From assembly GCA_037176845.1 (NCBI GenBank), contig JAYKXP010000171.1, forward strand, positions 1 to 64,000: a stretch of DNA of 64,000 nt, read 5' to 3'. A program made the translations under genes and the position numbers. Below are positions 11,560-23,620 of this stretch, one piece after another. The notes under the pieces were generated by a model. It was not told where the DNA came from. It did not search any database and saw nothing but the letters and a program-made list of their open reading frames with translations. Numbering within the stretch: position 1 is the first letter of the stretch; every line of letters starts with the position of its first letter. This DNA comes from Paramarasmius palmivorus (taxonomy: Eukaryota; Basidiomycota; Agaricomycetes; Agaricales; Marasmiaceae).

Positions 11560-12720
11560 GGGCGTAGCAGGTCTCCATTGCGTACTTGAACAATACCCCC
11601 ACGACGTATTATGCTGACGTCTCCGTGAACTTGGCACAGATAGACGGTCTCAGTGAGCTAAGGAATGTTGGAGCCAGAGATCGAGTGAAGGGGTGTCGAT
11701 GTGCGGAGCCGAAGAAGGGGGAATGGAGGTGTCGGTTGATAGGACGACCAGCGAGCCCTGATGTAGCTCATGACGAGCTTGGGGTATGGATAGCATTGTG
11801 AGGAGTAGGGCTACACGGCTGTAGGAGGTAGGGGTGTTGCTGCCGGGCTGGGGTGTTTGAGTATCGTGTATCATGTATCGAGGAAGGCGAGGTCAAGAAA
11901 GAATGTTCCCTCGAAGTTTACCATGTTGCTTGAAAGGTGGAACCTGGGATACTGCCGCCGCCGAGCAGTTATCGATACCGCTACAGATGATAATATGTCA
12001 GTAATGTGCATGAAAAAAGACAAGAAATACAAGAGTACTCACCCTGGGTGTTGTATGGTAGCACGAATGAGCCCAGCCCAGCCATTTTCCACCGCGACAG
12101 TTGCATCTATGAGCCCCTTGCCACTATCACAAACAACTTTATGATTTGGTGGAGTTAAGGGACAGTTGAACTCGATGGTATGATACAAACGAGTGGGTGA
12201 AACTGTCGTGAGTGCGTTGGCACTGGGAGCATTGATGGTAGTGGTAGGAGCGACCTTATACAGGGCTGGGAGTCTCGTGGGGATGTTTACCGTGCGGAGC
12301 CTTGCGAGTGGGGGCCGGGAAACGTGTAGTATTTGGACTAGGGTTCGGGGACCGACCACGGGTCACCGAACGCGTTGCAATGTGAATGAGAGGCTCCAGA
12401 GGGATGCGTATGGCCCATATCAAGAAAGAAGGGAAATTGAAGCCTATATATTCGAGGTTGATTGGATGGCATTGTAACAGTTTGAGCTTGGAGTGATTAG
12501 GGATGGGTCGAGGTAGTGTCGAGGAGCGCTTTTTTTATGGAGGTGGTAGAGAGGCTTTGGGTTGCCGGGCGCGAAGAATACATCTTCGAAGGTATAGATG
12601 GCGTTTTGGGTTTGTAGTTGGCTAGGAGAGCTATGAGTGACGATGAAAAAAGGTAAGACTAGCGAACATACCAAACTGATAATTCTATTCGATTATCTTC
12701 AACTTTGCTGAGTTACTGGA
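11560..12720 (-). repeat. Duplicated unidentified minus-strand gene module (copy 1)
   Basis: This stretch is paralogous to 39840-41240. The best exon reads NAIYTFEDVFFAPGNPKPLY near 12520-12600, followed by APRHYLDPSLITP. The second copy retains PTSFGHLFKRAPRHYVDPFP but has in-frame stops just upstream. A GT-AG intron in both copies precedes the exon (GTATGTTC to CTCTAG or CTGTAG). The module is convergent with the plus-strand module to its left. Function unknown; one or both copies may be pseudogenes. Confidence 0.4.
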
Positions 12721-13886
12721 AGGTATATCAGATGGAAAAAAAGATACGCAGAAAACATTTGGACACACCTCCATAGTCTGAGTCTCGCAGAGACAAACGC
12801 GTTGAACGAGGTGGACGTTTTGAGAGAAACAAGAAACAACTATAAATTGACCGACTCCACTAAATACATAGCTCAGGTAAATAACTGTAAACTACAGGTA
12901 AATACCTCGCCGGCTCTTCGTAACAATAAAGAACCAAATCATAAATGATAATGTAACATATGGTTTAAAGTAAAATTATTGAGAAGTAATTCTGGAAAGG
13001 AAAGGAGGTAAATGTACTGTTTTCGTTCGCTCAGGCCTCATCCGCGAGAAAGTCAAGCGCCGGCAAACACGCTTGCACTTCAACCACGATCACACTTTTC
13101 CTTTTCCATCGGACACCTCTATGTCCGAGGCTCTAGTTCGGCCATACACATTTTTTCCCGATGTAACAGGTATAATTCCTTTCTCTACATCGCTAGCACC
13201 ACCCCGCCGACTATGCTTGAAGCTTGAAGCTGCGTCCGTAAAGGGAGGTTGCCGATGCGAAGACGAAGAATGAAGGTGACCATGATCTTTGGGCCAACAA
13301 CGATACCTCGGAGACTGAAGGTAAGCTATTCTTATCCATACCCAATCTTAACGTCTTGTATCTTAGTTTCAAATTGTCCAGAACAAGAGCGGGGGATCGA
13401 TATCCTGATCAAAGCACGCAGGTCGCAACATTGATAGGGTGTGACTCACGTTTATTGTTACTCATGATATCTAGTACAATACAATCGCGGTTACACTATC
13501 AAGCCTGTGGGTTTACGAGGTCTACTGGCGCCATTACCTTCTCTCTTTGGAGAATCCTAGGCCGCGGTAGCACTAGTACATGTGAGTGGCGTGGAGTGCA
13601 GCTTAGGCCTGGTCGTGTACCGTATTCCTCAAAGTTGTCATCTCTTGCCTACCCACACATCCTATCTTTACCCCAACCCTGACCTGCTTATCGTTTCGGT
13701 GGTCCTGAAACTCTGATACACGCGTGTTACTGGCAGTTTCTATAGTACCGGCTCCAGACCGCCCCAACCCCACCTTAAACGAGGATATAAGACCACCTCA
13801 GTATCGTCTTCCGACATGTCGACGCTTTCGGAGCTGGTGTGGCACCGATCTGTTTCCAGAGCCATCAGCAAAAGTCTCATGCATGA
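12721..13886. other. No gene supported; faint match to the duplicated divergent-promoter region
   Basis: Around 13055-13090 the string cgccggcaaacacgcttgca resembles the divergent region at 38300-38330 (gccggcggcaaaaaaaacgc). This suggests a strongly diverged further copy. Short plus-strand ORFs at 13012-13434 have no recognisable features. Confidence 0.3.
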
Positions 13887-15835
13887 CTACATGAAAAACT
13901 CACGATTGTTGTCGACTACCTCGAGCATTGGAAGACCAAAAGATCTGGCCAGCTCTGTTGATGCAGGTGGAAACCCTTGAGAACAATGGAGCATCTTCAT
14001 TGCATGATAGGCGTCGCAATTCCACCATAAATGAGGTATTCCTATGGTAGCTGTGAATGACGGAAGTCCTAGGTTCGACCTTTCATGCTCTGGGATCTCC
14101 TCCGTACCGGAGGAGTCGAACGACCAATAGTACTTCGAGCCCGCCTCTCTGAGCCAAGCATCCCACCTGTCGCCGTCGCATGGCCGCGGGATCGGCCGAA
14201 TGAAAAGGTACATTGGCATACTGGGCGGGATTTGCACACAGGCGTGTGATACCTCCTCTCGTTCAAATTTGAGCCAGAGGTCACAGAGAATACCTATAAG
14301 AGACGGTCAGCCCCATTATCCAAAGGAAAGCATGATAAATCCCACAGTATTCATCCCATGTGTCTTCCTTAATCCCAAGCCGACTGAAAATGCCATATCC
14401 CTGCAACAACCACGAATCCGTAAAGTCGTTCCACTGCTCCTGAGGCTGCAAGAGGTAACATAGCTCAAACGATTCAATGCCTTGTGGTTTCAACGTGAGT
14501 CTATGTCCATAATCAGTACAGTAAGCCATCTGGTACTGTTTTAGACTCACCTCACTGATCCATTGTCCAAAGTGATAGTGGTTTCCTGAACAGCATCCGG
14601 TATGTCGAAAAACCTTTCCAAGGGTTCATAATACCATCTAGTCTTGTCTCCCAAATATCGACCAATGACGTTAAGAGATGACTTGCAATAAACTGTGCCA
14701 GGAAACGATGATACAATTAATTTCGTATCTTTGTCATTTGGCCAGTCGAGGGACAGTCTATTGGCATGGCGGATCCCTTGGATCATACTGCCTACCGAGA
14801 CCGTTCCAATGAGATGTTCGAAAAGGACGTGAGTGTCGCTGTACGTCCGGATGTTCAAGACAGACTGATCGTTATCGGAGGGCGAGGTAGTCGGAATAGC
14901 GCAAACCCGGTAAACAACATTGGATGAATCTTGGACATAAGGACCTTTGCAGAGTGCGCTAGTTCTGGCGTCGAGCCACATTTCACGATATGGCTAGATA
15001 TTGATTTCGTTAGCACTAATTGCATTACCTGCGGAAGTCGGCATACTGTTGCAATATCCAGCCCTTGTGTCGCTGCCTGTAGTACAATAACGGTCAGATA
15101 ACAAAAATCGAGGTATATATTATAAACCCACTCGGTAGGAAAAGTAGGTGTACAAGATAGGCGAAAAATTGTTTCGCTCGAGAATATGCGACACTGGCAT
15201 AAGTGCTATAATGTGAATGAGTCACAACCGCGATCGACAGTATCGGATAATCAGCTTCACCGTTGTAGAACACCAACGCGGGTGATGTATTCAAGTTACT
15301 GTACCCAAAAAGCTGAATATAGTTGATATCTCTGCCGTTCAAGTCAGTTTACACATCTAATAGTTATGGTATGCTTAACTTGACAGCAGAGAAAGCGTCA
15401 AAATCGAGTTTGCAAGTCTGTCAGATACATAAGCACGGACAGAGATCGAACGAAGAGTATCTCAACCTTTGCAGCATCACGACCTCTATATTGCACATAC
15501 AGGAATTCCTCGTCTCGATCCTCACCGCAAATCTTAGCAACATGGATGATTCGACGAGCGTCTAGCTCTTTCCATCCATTCATATTCCGTCTCTTCACAG
15601 TAGTTTCGGCAATCTTCCGCTTGAGATACACCTTCCCGACTGGGACTTCTCGATACTGAAACATGCATGTCAATAAAACTGGGAGCTGAGCCCTTGCCAA
15701 CCAGCCAACCTCGTCCAGTACTGTCCGAGCCCTGTCGTAGTGTGGACATTGTACTATAGTGAAATGCTGGTCCCTGCCAACAGATGTGAGGTTTCCGCCC
15801 TGGATAGAAAAACTGGTGCAACCTTCAAGCAACAT
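13887..15835 (-). CDS. Agaricomycete GGxF-type protein of unknown function, copy 3
   Basis: The ATG at 15835 starts MLLEGCTSFSIQGGNLTSVGRDQ, the diverged form of the N-terminal signature seen in the other two copies. It is followed by VYLKRKIAETTVKRRNMNGW and LDARRIIHVAKICGEDRDEE. Further exons carry a middle block at 14547-14981 with a WPNDKDTKLIVSSFPGTVY string, a block at 14281-14550 with LLQGYGIFSRLGIKEDTW, and the C-terminal block PMYLFIRPIPRPCDGDRW through YYWSFDSSGTEEIPEHE, LGLP and LARSFGLPMLEVVDNN. It is the most diverged of the three paralogs and has the same exon order. The C-terminal exon with the membrane helix of copy 2 was not found. Splice sites are by eye. Confidence 0.6.
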
Positions 15836-16299
15836 GAGGTGGGTGATAAGAGAGCAAGTAAGGAAAGTGCTACGTACTTATGAGTGCGTGAGAGCCATGT
15901 TGGCAATAGACTCGAACCAGCCGCTGCGCTGATGAGTTGGGGCCCTAGTACCCTGCACATCAGCGCAGCTGAGCGACTGTCATCAAACGCCTGCAGTGAG
16001 TGGTTACGAGTCTATGTTGACAACAACATGGGAAGCAGTTGGAGAGCCTATTTTAGCTATATTCATGGCTGTGAACAACGATGACATGGATCTGGGACTA
16101 CTTACATTATTCCGGCTACACTAAGTTGTACATGGGTGGGTAGCAACAGTGGAACCCTACTATTTGGGCAACGGTTGACCTTGATACCTTGTACCAAGGT
16201 AACGGGCGGCGAGTGTGAAGGAATGATTGGTATCCAAACCGCAATCCAACCCAGTCCTACTCTTATCTGAGTCGTATTCAAACTCTGTGTATCCAGAAA
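15836..16299. other. Intergenic, no gene seen
   Basis: This stretch lies between the start of the GGxF copy 3 gene and the 3' end of the next minus-strand module. It has no coding signature and no match to the flanks of the other two GGxF copies that I could recognise. Confidence 0.35.
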
Positions 16300-18470
16300 A
16301 CGATACAAGTCACGCTCTCCCAGCGATATACTCTTCCCGGATGCATATCCTGCACATCTTCTCTGCAAAAGATGGAGCGAAAGAAAGAGGCACCGAGCAT
16401 ATCGTTATTCCTCCTTTGGCGGGCACTGAAGACGCGTACACTGGCAGTGCTTTCCCGGACACAAAAAGCCTCGGTAGTAGACGTCGAGACCATCGTGATT
16501 GCAGGGTGTAATGTCGGTTCATGATGGAGGTAGCGTGGCTGAATCTCGTTCTTGTAAGTGTCGTGTTGGGGATCCACAATTCCTCGCATCTCCTGAATGC
16601 CACATAGTCTTCGGTGCCTTGTTCTTGCATAAATCTGAAAACGCGAATGAATGGTTCAGTCTGGGGGATATTCACTGCGGAGCGAGGTTTACACACCTTG
16701 CCTAAGATATTCACGTTGACGTTTATGTAGTTTTGGTAGTTTTCCTTAAGCCTTCGAGCTGGAACTCAATATACACCTTGCCTTTCACGACCAACCGTAC
16801 CTTATCATCGTCTACTCTCCATGGGTACTAGAGCCCTTCGTTTCGGAGCCAGCAGCAGTATTAGCCAGATGTACCAGCTAGAGTAATCGTCGGCGTGAGT
16901 AACTGAAAGCTAAGGAAGAGGAAAAGGTAGAGACGTACCCATGCCTGTTTTCATCCCACCTTCGAGAACGACCGATTACGCGTTCGAACGAGGAAACCTT
17001 CTTCGGAAAAGACATCGTATCGCGCTAAACGTAATTATCAGTAAAAGACGATACCCTAACTCGGAGAATGTTAGAACATACCCGTTTAACGATGAGCTTT
17101 GCTACGATGCTATCGAATCCTCGGTTTAGCGGCCCAAGGAACCACGATGACCACGGAAAACCCGGAACCGAGGAACATGCCCAATTTTACACCTTCGAAA
17201 CTGTAGAGATGCACGCGGCCACCTGGCAGCTGCCATCTTTCTGATAGACCTAATCCTTCGACAACAACTCGCAAGTCCTTTTTCTCGAGTCCGAGGCATC
17301 GCCTATACCCCCAATAGTATCGGGGGAATGACCATAGAACATTCCACACCCAGATGAACCGGGAATCCACAAACATGAGATGGAATGAGAGGACGGGATG
17401 GAAAGAGTCGGGTTACTGGTCAGGAGATGGACAGAGCATGAGTCGTCGATATGTTGGAACCGGCTTGGGTATCGATGAGGCGGTGTGTTGGGTGCAGGAC
17501 GAAGTTCAGCGACTATTTTCTTGACTGAAAGCCTCGAGCTAGAGCTCTGGAAGATACCGCTGTCGAAGGATGTAAGTAAAACGCGCTGAAGAGATGAGGA
17601 ACGAGTGCTTACCCTAGGCATTATACTAACAATCACATCTTGAAGTCGCTGCCACCCTGCCAACCTCCGCATCCGCACTTATCGTCACCAAAATGTCTGG
17701 CAAGAGGTTCTTTGCGAGTGATTTGGGTGGATAGGCTAGTTGAAAACAGGAGCGGACCAGGGGTCTTTGGGTTCTGGAGCGCGTTGGGGGACCGGCGGTC
17801 TCCAGGCGCGACGACCAAGATTCTTCGAGAAAGGACACTTGGAAAAGGAGGGAGGAGTACGGGGGAAGCTGCACGGTAGACGCATGAGAGGTAGAAGAAG
17901 GGTGTAGGTGCGTATCGGGTGCGGGAGTGGAACTGCAGCCGAATATAATTGGGTGAGGAGAGACAACAACTTGTGCCTTTGTTGGAAGGTTTCCGGAACG
18001 ACGGATAGCAGGATCTCCTACTAGTAGCGAGTACTAGACGTTGAAGTGATTGAGAGTGTGGGTTGTGTTGGGATGGGTGTCTGGGAAGGGTATAGAGCGT
18101 TGTTGGACAGGCAATGCACCGGATTCGGAGGGACATTGGTTCACTTTGGGACAAAAACCATCGATGGTGTAATTGATGATCTGGGCTTATACTTGAGTGG
18201 AAAGAGTAATGAGCAAGGGTAAACCGTAAGAGTCGTAGAGTGAACAGGGTACATACCAAATTCCACATATTGTTGTGCCTTGGGGTGTTTCAAACTTGAA
18301 GCTAATCTTATTGGGCTGTTTGAAGATGTCAGAGATCAAAACAGTGAGCAAGTATCGTTATACGTACCGTTATACGTACCGTTATAGGACTGCAAATGGA
18401 GGAATGTAGTTGGAAGATGGTGGTTTTGAGCAAGGAGCAATTGCCGGCGGCACACTGGACACCCTGCAAG
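16300..18470 (-). repeat. Duplicated unidentified minus-strand multi-exon gene (copy 1)
   Basis: From about 16490 to 18470 this is paralogous to 23620-25610. The 5' exon reads VCRRQLLLAQNHHLPTTF and is followed by an exon reading ISFKFETPQGTTICGIW, then after an intron INYTIDGFCPKVNQCPSES. The order of a beta-rich segment, an (I/V)(Y/W)G-like motif and YTIDG resembles the N-terminal sandwich of many fungal single-pass membrane proteins, but this is a weak inference. The intron after the first exon holds a short tandem repeat, ttatacgtaccg twice, at about 18357-18380. A reading frame through the whole copy was not established, so decay is possible. Confidence 0.4.
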
Positions 18471-18473
18471 TAA

Positions 18474-19442
18474 CCTCTGACAGGACCCCGGAATATCCGG
18501 GGGTATCCTGGGTCCCAAAAGTTCAAAATTTCGGCCAGTTTTGTCCGGACGAAACCTCAAAATGAGGGCCAAAAATGTCCGGATTTGGACCCAGGTTGGG
18601 TCGAAACCTACCGATTTTGTCCGGACAATGTATCAAGGTTCAATAAGCTGATTTTTTCGCCTCGCGGGGGCGGAGGGCTTTCTAGGGCTTCTCAGACATA
18701 TAGAGTTTCTATTAGAGTGTATTAGGATCCAAAAAAGTGCTGATACATGTAGATTTTCATGAAATGGATCATCCAGGCTCCCGGAGCTATTGTAGGCGTA
18801 AACTGCTATTTCTTCTTCTTCCTCGACTTAAATGAAGCAATAGCGGCTGAGAGCTTGTCTTCCAGGCCCTTCAGCTTATTGTAGAGTGCGACAGAGTACG
18901 CACTTTTTGACAGGTAAATGTCCTTTACACGCTGAAACCAGTACCCAATCGTTGACCTTGAGCGGATTGACAACTATGTTGAGCACATCTTTTGGCAGAA
19001 CGACACTTGTGAATTCATCACGACGCTTCTTTGCAGCCTGTTAGAAGAAAAGAAACCTACTGCCTTAGCAACGGTAACCGCTGCAGTGATGAGAGTAGTC
19101 CGAAGGGTTCCGAAAATTCGAGTCACGGAACAATCTTTTGAACCCGCACGGCTCGATCTGGTGAAGTTGGCGGGAGCAAGAAAAAATTTTGGATGGCTAT
19201 CCTACTACACTACAGTGTACAAAGTTTTCCGAGGTATGTCTGCTACACGACCACCGATGTCCGGACATGGGATCAAGGTTGACCTGATTAAGATGGAATT
19301 TGTCCGTACGTAGACTCAAGGAGAAATGCACGTCAGGTCAAAAATGTCCGGATTTTGACCCAGGTGAAGGGTCAAAATCGTCAAAAATTTGTCCGGATCG
19401 GGACCCAGGATACCCCCGGACATTCCGGGGTCCTCCTCTGAC
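18474..19442. mobile_element. Non-autonomous hAT-like element with 8-bp target site duplication
   Basis: The element runs from 18482 to 19434 (953 bp). Its ends are inverted repeats: the left end begins AGGACCCCGGAATATCCGGG and the right end, read on the minus strand, begins AGGACCCCGGAATGTCCGGG; the similarity continues through GGTATCCTGGGTCCC. The 8-bp sequence CCTCTGAC flanks it at 18474-18481 and 19435-19442. An 8-bp duplication points to a hAT-type transposase acting in trans. Several copies of TGTCCGGA lie near both ends and may be transposase binding sites. The interior has no full transposase. It sits just beyond the 5' end of the minus-strand module ending at 18470. Confidence 0.9.
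18806..18970 (-). pseudogene. Relic ORF inside the hAT-like element
   Basis: On the minus strand an open frame reads STIGYWFQRVKDIYLSKSAY, then LYNKLKGLEDKLSAAIASFK and a Lys-rich end, and stops at 18806-18808. A stop lies just upstream in the same frame, while another frame there reads LPKDVLNIVVNPLKVNDW. The pieces may be remains of the parent element's protein. No family is recognised. Confidence 0.35.
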
Positions 19443-20287
19443 CACCACGACCAGCATCCCAATCCACCGTACATGCATCTTTCCCAGCCACACCATAGGT
19501 ACGCGTTTCTCCATTACATCCCTGGCAACATGCTCAAGCCTTCTCTCAGGGCAACACCACGCATCGTGCCTCCGACCTCGATACCCCAACTTCCTTCGGT
19601 GCTCAGAGTAGGGATTTTGCAGGCTGAGAAACTAAAGAACAGGTGTGTTTTTAGCCCTTTAATTCATTCCTTGCTCTCACAACGTCTTCACTGCCTAGAC
19701 CTTGACCACCCTCAATACCGGGATTCAGATATGCATGCCTCAACCTCGGTCACCCTACGACACTAAAATCCTCAATCTTTGACATATGCATCGTTCTATT
19801 CCCTCCCTACCTGCGCTAGGACCAAAGGCAACATTGCAGTCTTGCCTCCAAAGCCCACACCACTCCGTTCCAGCTATTTCGGCACTCCCTCAAGATTACG
19901 CCCTGTATTCCAGCCTGCCAAACTCAACATCCCACACCTATACCCACGCACCAAGCATAACTACGGCTCCTGCCCATCCGTCCCAGCACTCTCCGCCACA
20001 ACTGGCCATGATTTCACACCTATGCCTCTTGCCGAGCCCAAACCTGAGCTCTAAAAACTCGAAGAACAATCACACCCACAGGTATCCAGGTCGGGGGCGC
20101 TGATAGAGATGGGTTATAGGCTATTGGAACTTCTGGGGATGTAGGGCTATACGGATAGGTGACAGCTTGGATTTACGTGCACACATCGAACAATTGCACC
20201 TCCTCAGCGCCAGTTGTGTCAAGTACCATTCGTGATCTTCGTCTGTCGCAGATATAAAAACTGTATTAATTTACACTAGCACTATGC
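19443..20287 (+). repeat. Duplicated plus-strand module (copy 3)
   Basis: This is the second copy of the block at 1-590, starting right after the hAT-like element, with shared strings such as caggtatccaggt near 20080. It runs plus-strand toward the 3' end of GGxF copy 2. It appears to include several short exons rich in Pro, Ser and Thr, with no recognised domain. Confidence 0.4.
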
Positions 20288-22590
20288 TCAGAAAGTGTAC
20301 TTAGGATAGTTGGGCAAATAAAAATAGAGTAACGCGACATAGAATATAATAGGAACGCAGACAAGAACATTTAACACGGCCTTTGCTTTCGATGCCCAAA
20401 ACGCTGAGCGACCTTGGCTATCCGTCGAACCCACAATTTCCTGAAGGTAGAAGGGGGCTTTGAATGCACGCATGCTCCCACTGTCTGTCGTAACACTGGC
20501 CGTATCTTCTGTCTCCTCATCTTGTAAATACTCTGTGTTAGAGTTATGCATCAAAGGAAGAACAGGGAAACATACCATCATCTTCAACCTCTTCAAAACG
20601 CCCATCACCAACAACTTCGAGAATCGTACGCCCAAGAGATCGTGCCAAATCCATCGACGTGGGATCCAAGCCTTCGTGACGATTGACCATTTCGATCACA
20701 TCATAGGCGTCGCGGTCCCACCAACCATGCCATACTTGGATGTCAGTCGTGAACGACGGAAGGCCCAACCTCCGCCGCTCATCCTCCGGCATCTCCCCTT
20801 TCCCAGTGGAGTTGTACGACCAATAGTAGCTCCTCCCTCCCAGCCAATCATCCCACTCATTCTCGTCATCAGAGGGGCAGGGGACAGGTCGGATGAAGAG
20901 GTATACCGGGGTGTCAGTGGGGGTGTCGGTGGGTGTATGTGATCCTTTGTCCCATTCACATTTAAACTGAAGCCAGAATTCATCAAGAATGGCTAACATA
21001 AATCAATCAGTGCCATCACTCCGACAAGAACCACAATAAACTCACAATACTCCCTCCATTCACCCTCTTCAATCCCAAGCTGGCCAAAAATCCCATGTGC
21101 CTGCGACACCCACAAATCCACAAGGGAATCCCACACACCTGCAGGCTGTACCTCATAATATAACACAAACAACTTGATGCTGGCAATGTCCACTGGCGTC
21201 AACAGAAACCTATACCCCCAATCAGCCCAAATAACCACTTTGACACCATTTCAAACGCACCTCACTGATCTATCACGCATCACGAGCATGTTTTCTCGCA
21301 TAGCATCCAGTACGTGAAATTGCTCCTTCCAGGGGTAGTAATACCATTGATCTCTGTCTCCCGGGTAGCGAGCAATGACCTCTCGAGTTGTTCTGTGGTA
21401 AATCATGCCAGGGAGAGATGAGAGGATGAGTTTGGCGTCTTCGTTGTTGGGCCACTCTGGGGTTGCTCTGTGGGACCGATGGATGACGTAGATGATATTG
21501 TGTATGGGAAGAATTCCGACGAGGTATTGGAAAAGAGCACTGGTGTCGTTGTAGGTCTGGAGGTCCAGAGCAGGCTGGTCACTATTGAGAGGTACGAGAT
21601 CTGTTCCAGTCCGGACGTCATAATCGATATTAGAGGAATGTCTGACAAACATGCCCGTGCGTAGTAATCCAGTCCTCGGGTCCACCCATAGGTTTTGAAG
21701 CGACTATTGACTCAGTTGATTAGTGTTAGATAGATCAACTGGAAGACATGATGTACCGTTCCTTTGGCTAACCCCTGCAGAATTGCTTTCTATAAACCAG
21801 TTATTGTGATGAATAGGAACAAAGTGTTGGAACACACATTACAGAAATATGTGTATAACATACATGAGAAGCCGTTTCTTTCAAATATGTGTGACACCGG
21901 TACAAGCACTGTATACCACAGATGGAGATAAGCATGTTTATATCACAGACGGAATTCTCAGCCTGACCATCATAAAAAACGAGAGCCGGTAATGCGTTAT
22001 AATTGATATAACCAAAGAGCTCTAACGAGATGGAATCTCTGACAGGCTGTTAATATGCATAGCCCAGGGCCAGGACAACGAGCTGCTCACCTGACGGTAG
22101 AAAATGCTTGGAAGTCTTGTTGATAGGCCTGGATAATGGTCAGCAACACCAACTTCAGATGGAAAGGCAACCTCACTCGCAAGGCATCTGGACCCTTGTA
22201 CTGAACGTACAGAAACTCCTCGTCTTTGTTTTCACCATGAATGGTAGCAGCGTGGATGATTCGGCGAGCATCCAGGTTTCCCCAGCCTTTCCTCCAGCCT
22301 TCTGCATCATATCTCTTGACTGGAGTATCTGCTATCTTCCTCTTGAGACGGATATTTGCAGTCATGAGTTTGTGGTACTGGAGCGTCTAAGGTCAGACAG
22401 GTACGATGAGAGTCACAATCTATAGACATACCTGATCCAAAGCGGCTGACGACTGTCCTTCACTTGGATCCACAAGACGCACCAGGTCACTTCCAGTGGC
22501 CAGGCTATGGTTGTTGTGCTGATTACCCGCGACAAGCGAGAACGTCCCGCCATTAATGGTGAAGTTGGAGGATCCCTCGAAAAAGGCCAT
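20288..22590 (-). CDS. Agaricomycete GGxF-type protein of unknown function, copy 2, with C-terminal membrane helix
   Basis: The ATG at 22590 begins a 53-codon exon, MAFFEGSSNFTINGGTFSLV and onward, ending at 22432 before GTATG. Then come YHKLMTANIRLKRKIADTPV, LELFGYINYNALPALVFYDG, a block at 21251-21685 with NLWVDPRTGLLRTG, QAHGIFGQLGIEEGEWREY, and the C-terminal block PVYLFIRPVPCPSDDENEW through YYWSYNSTGKGEMPEDE, LGLP and LARSLGRTILEVVGDGRFEE. A last exon adds about 80 residues ending in a strongly hydrophobic segment containing VLVCVPIIFYVALLYF and a short tail, stopping at 20288. A helix so close to the C-terminus suggests tail anchoring. It is the most complete of the three paralogs here. 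Confidence 0.65.
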
Positions 22591-23620
22591 GGGCAATAGT
22601 GGTGGTTGAAGGTCAAGGTGTGTATGTGAGCGTGTGGAACGCATGTTCACCCCAAGGCTGTTCTCACACAGCAGTCGGACGTTGAGCGCGTGAATGAATG
22701 ACATCGATATCAATTGTATTGCTGTGAGTCATGCCGCATGGTGAACAGGAAAAATGACAATCACAGCGCTTATCGATATAGGATAGCTTCGAAAGAGCGC
22801 CGTGCGATGTATGTGTAGGGTCTGAGTATCTTGGGGTGTCAGGTGAAGGAAAGACCGACCAACGATCCTGAACCCACCCTATTCAATGTTTTGCGTGATG
22901 GTGCAAGAACTTTTACTTGAGGCTTCAAATTCCCGGCGAGCGGCACCTCAAGATAAGGTAGGTGAGGCCGGTGAGGTGCTGGTGGTGGCGCTGGAGGTAC
23001 GGTAACCAAAACGGATGGTGAGAAGGGAAGGAACTTTGATTTAATTTTTGGATGTCCATAAGATGGAGGACTGGTCACTAGATTGGATCGGTCGCTGTTG
23101 ACGATACGGTGTCAGCAAAACAATCTGACTCGGAAAATAAGAAACAGAACTGAACTACCGAAGTTCGGAAGTACTCACCTGGACATATAGATCAGATACT
23201 TTTCAACCAAATACGGCAAACCCTAGCCTCTGAATCAAGCCTTCTATGCCCCACTGGTGTTACCAAACTCAACATCTACGAAATTTGTATCAGTCGAAAT
23301 GGAATGCATGATCCTGCTCGAGAAAAACAACAAAAACCCGAGGTGGAGAGCACTGGGTACTGGAGTTTTGTCCTAGAGGTGATGTTAATTATTAGCTTGT
23401 TGGAATGGGGACTGTAGGTTGGACTAACACGTAAGCTTGTTTCTTAATCTAGGTCAACGATTTAGGTAGCCGCGTAGAGCCATCGCTGGCGGGTTCATTC
23501 GAAAGTTCCTGTCCAAAGGAACGTAGACGAGACGGCTTGGGGGACAACTGGAGGTTGACATTGAAGAAGGAACCGAGTGGAATGAGGTCACGCCGCGTTG
23601 TCACCGGTCAAGTATCGGCG
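22591..23620. repeat. Duplicated 5' flank of GGxF copy 2
   Basis: This block aligns with 3114-4130. The nearest part presumably contains the promoter of the gene starting at 22590. The match ends at about 23620, where the paralogous block related to 16490 begins, so this is a junction between two duplicated segments. Confidence 0.45.

Noticed and set aside
16278..16714. Minus-strand ORFs with MNILGKVCKPRSAVNIPQTE, also at 23629-23826, as a separate gene
   Set aside because: The shared part lies across probable splice sites of the duplicated module and the rest diverges in frame, so it was kept as part of the repeat, not as its own gene.
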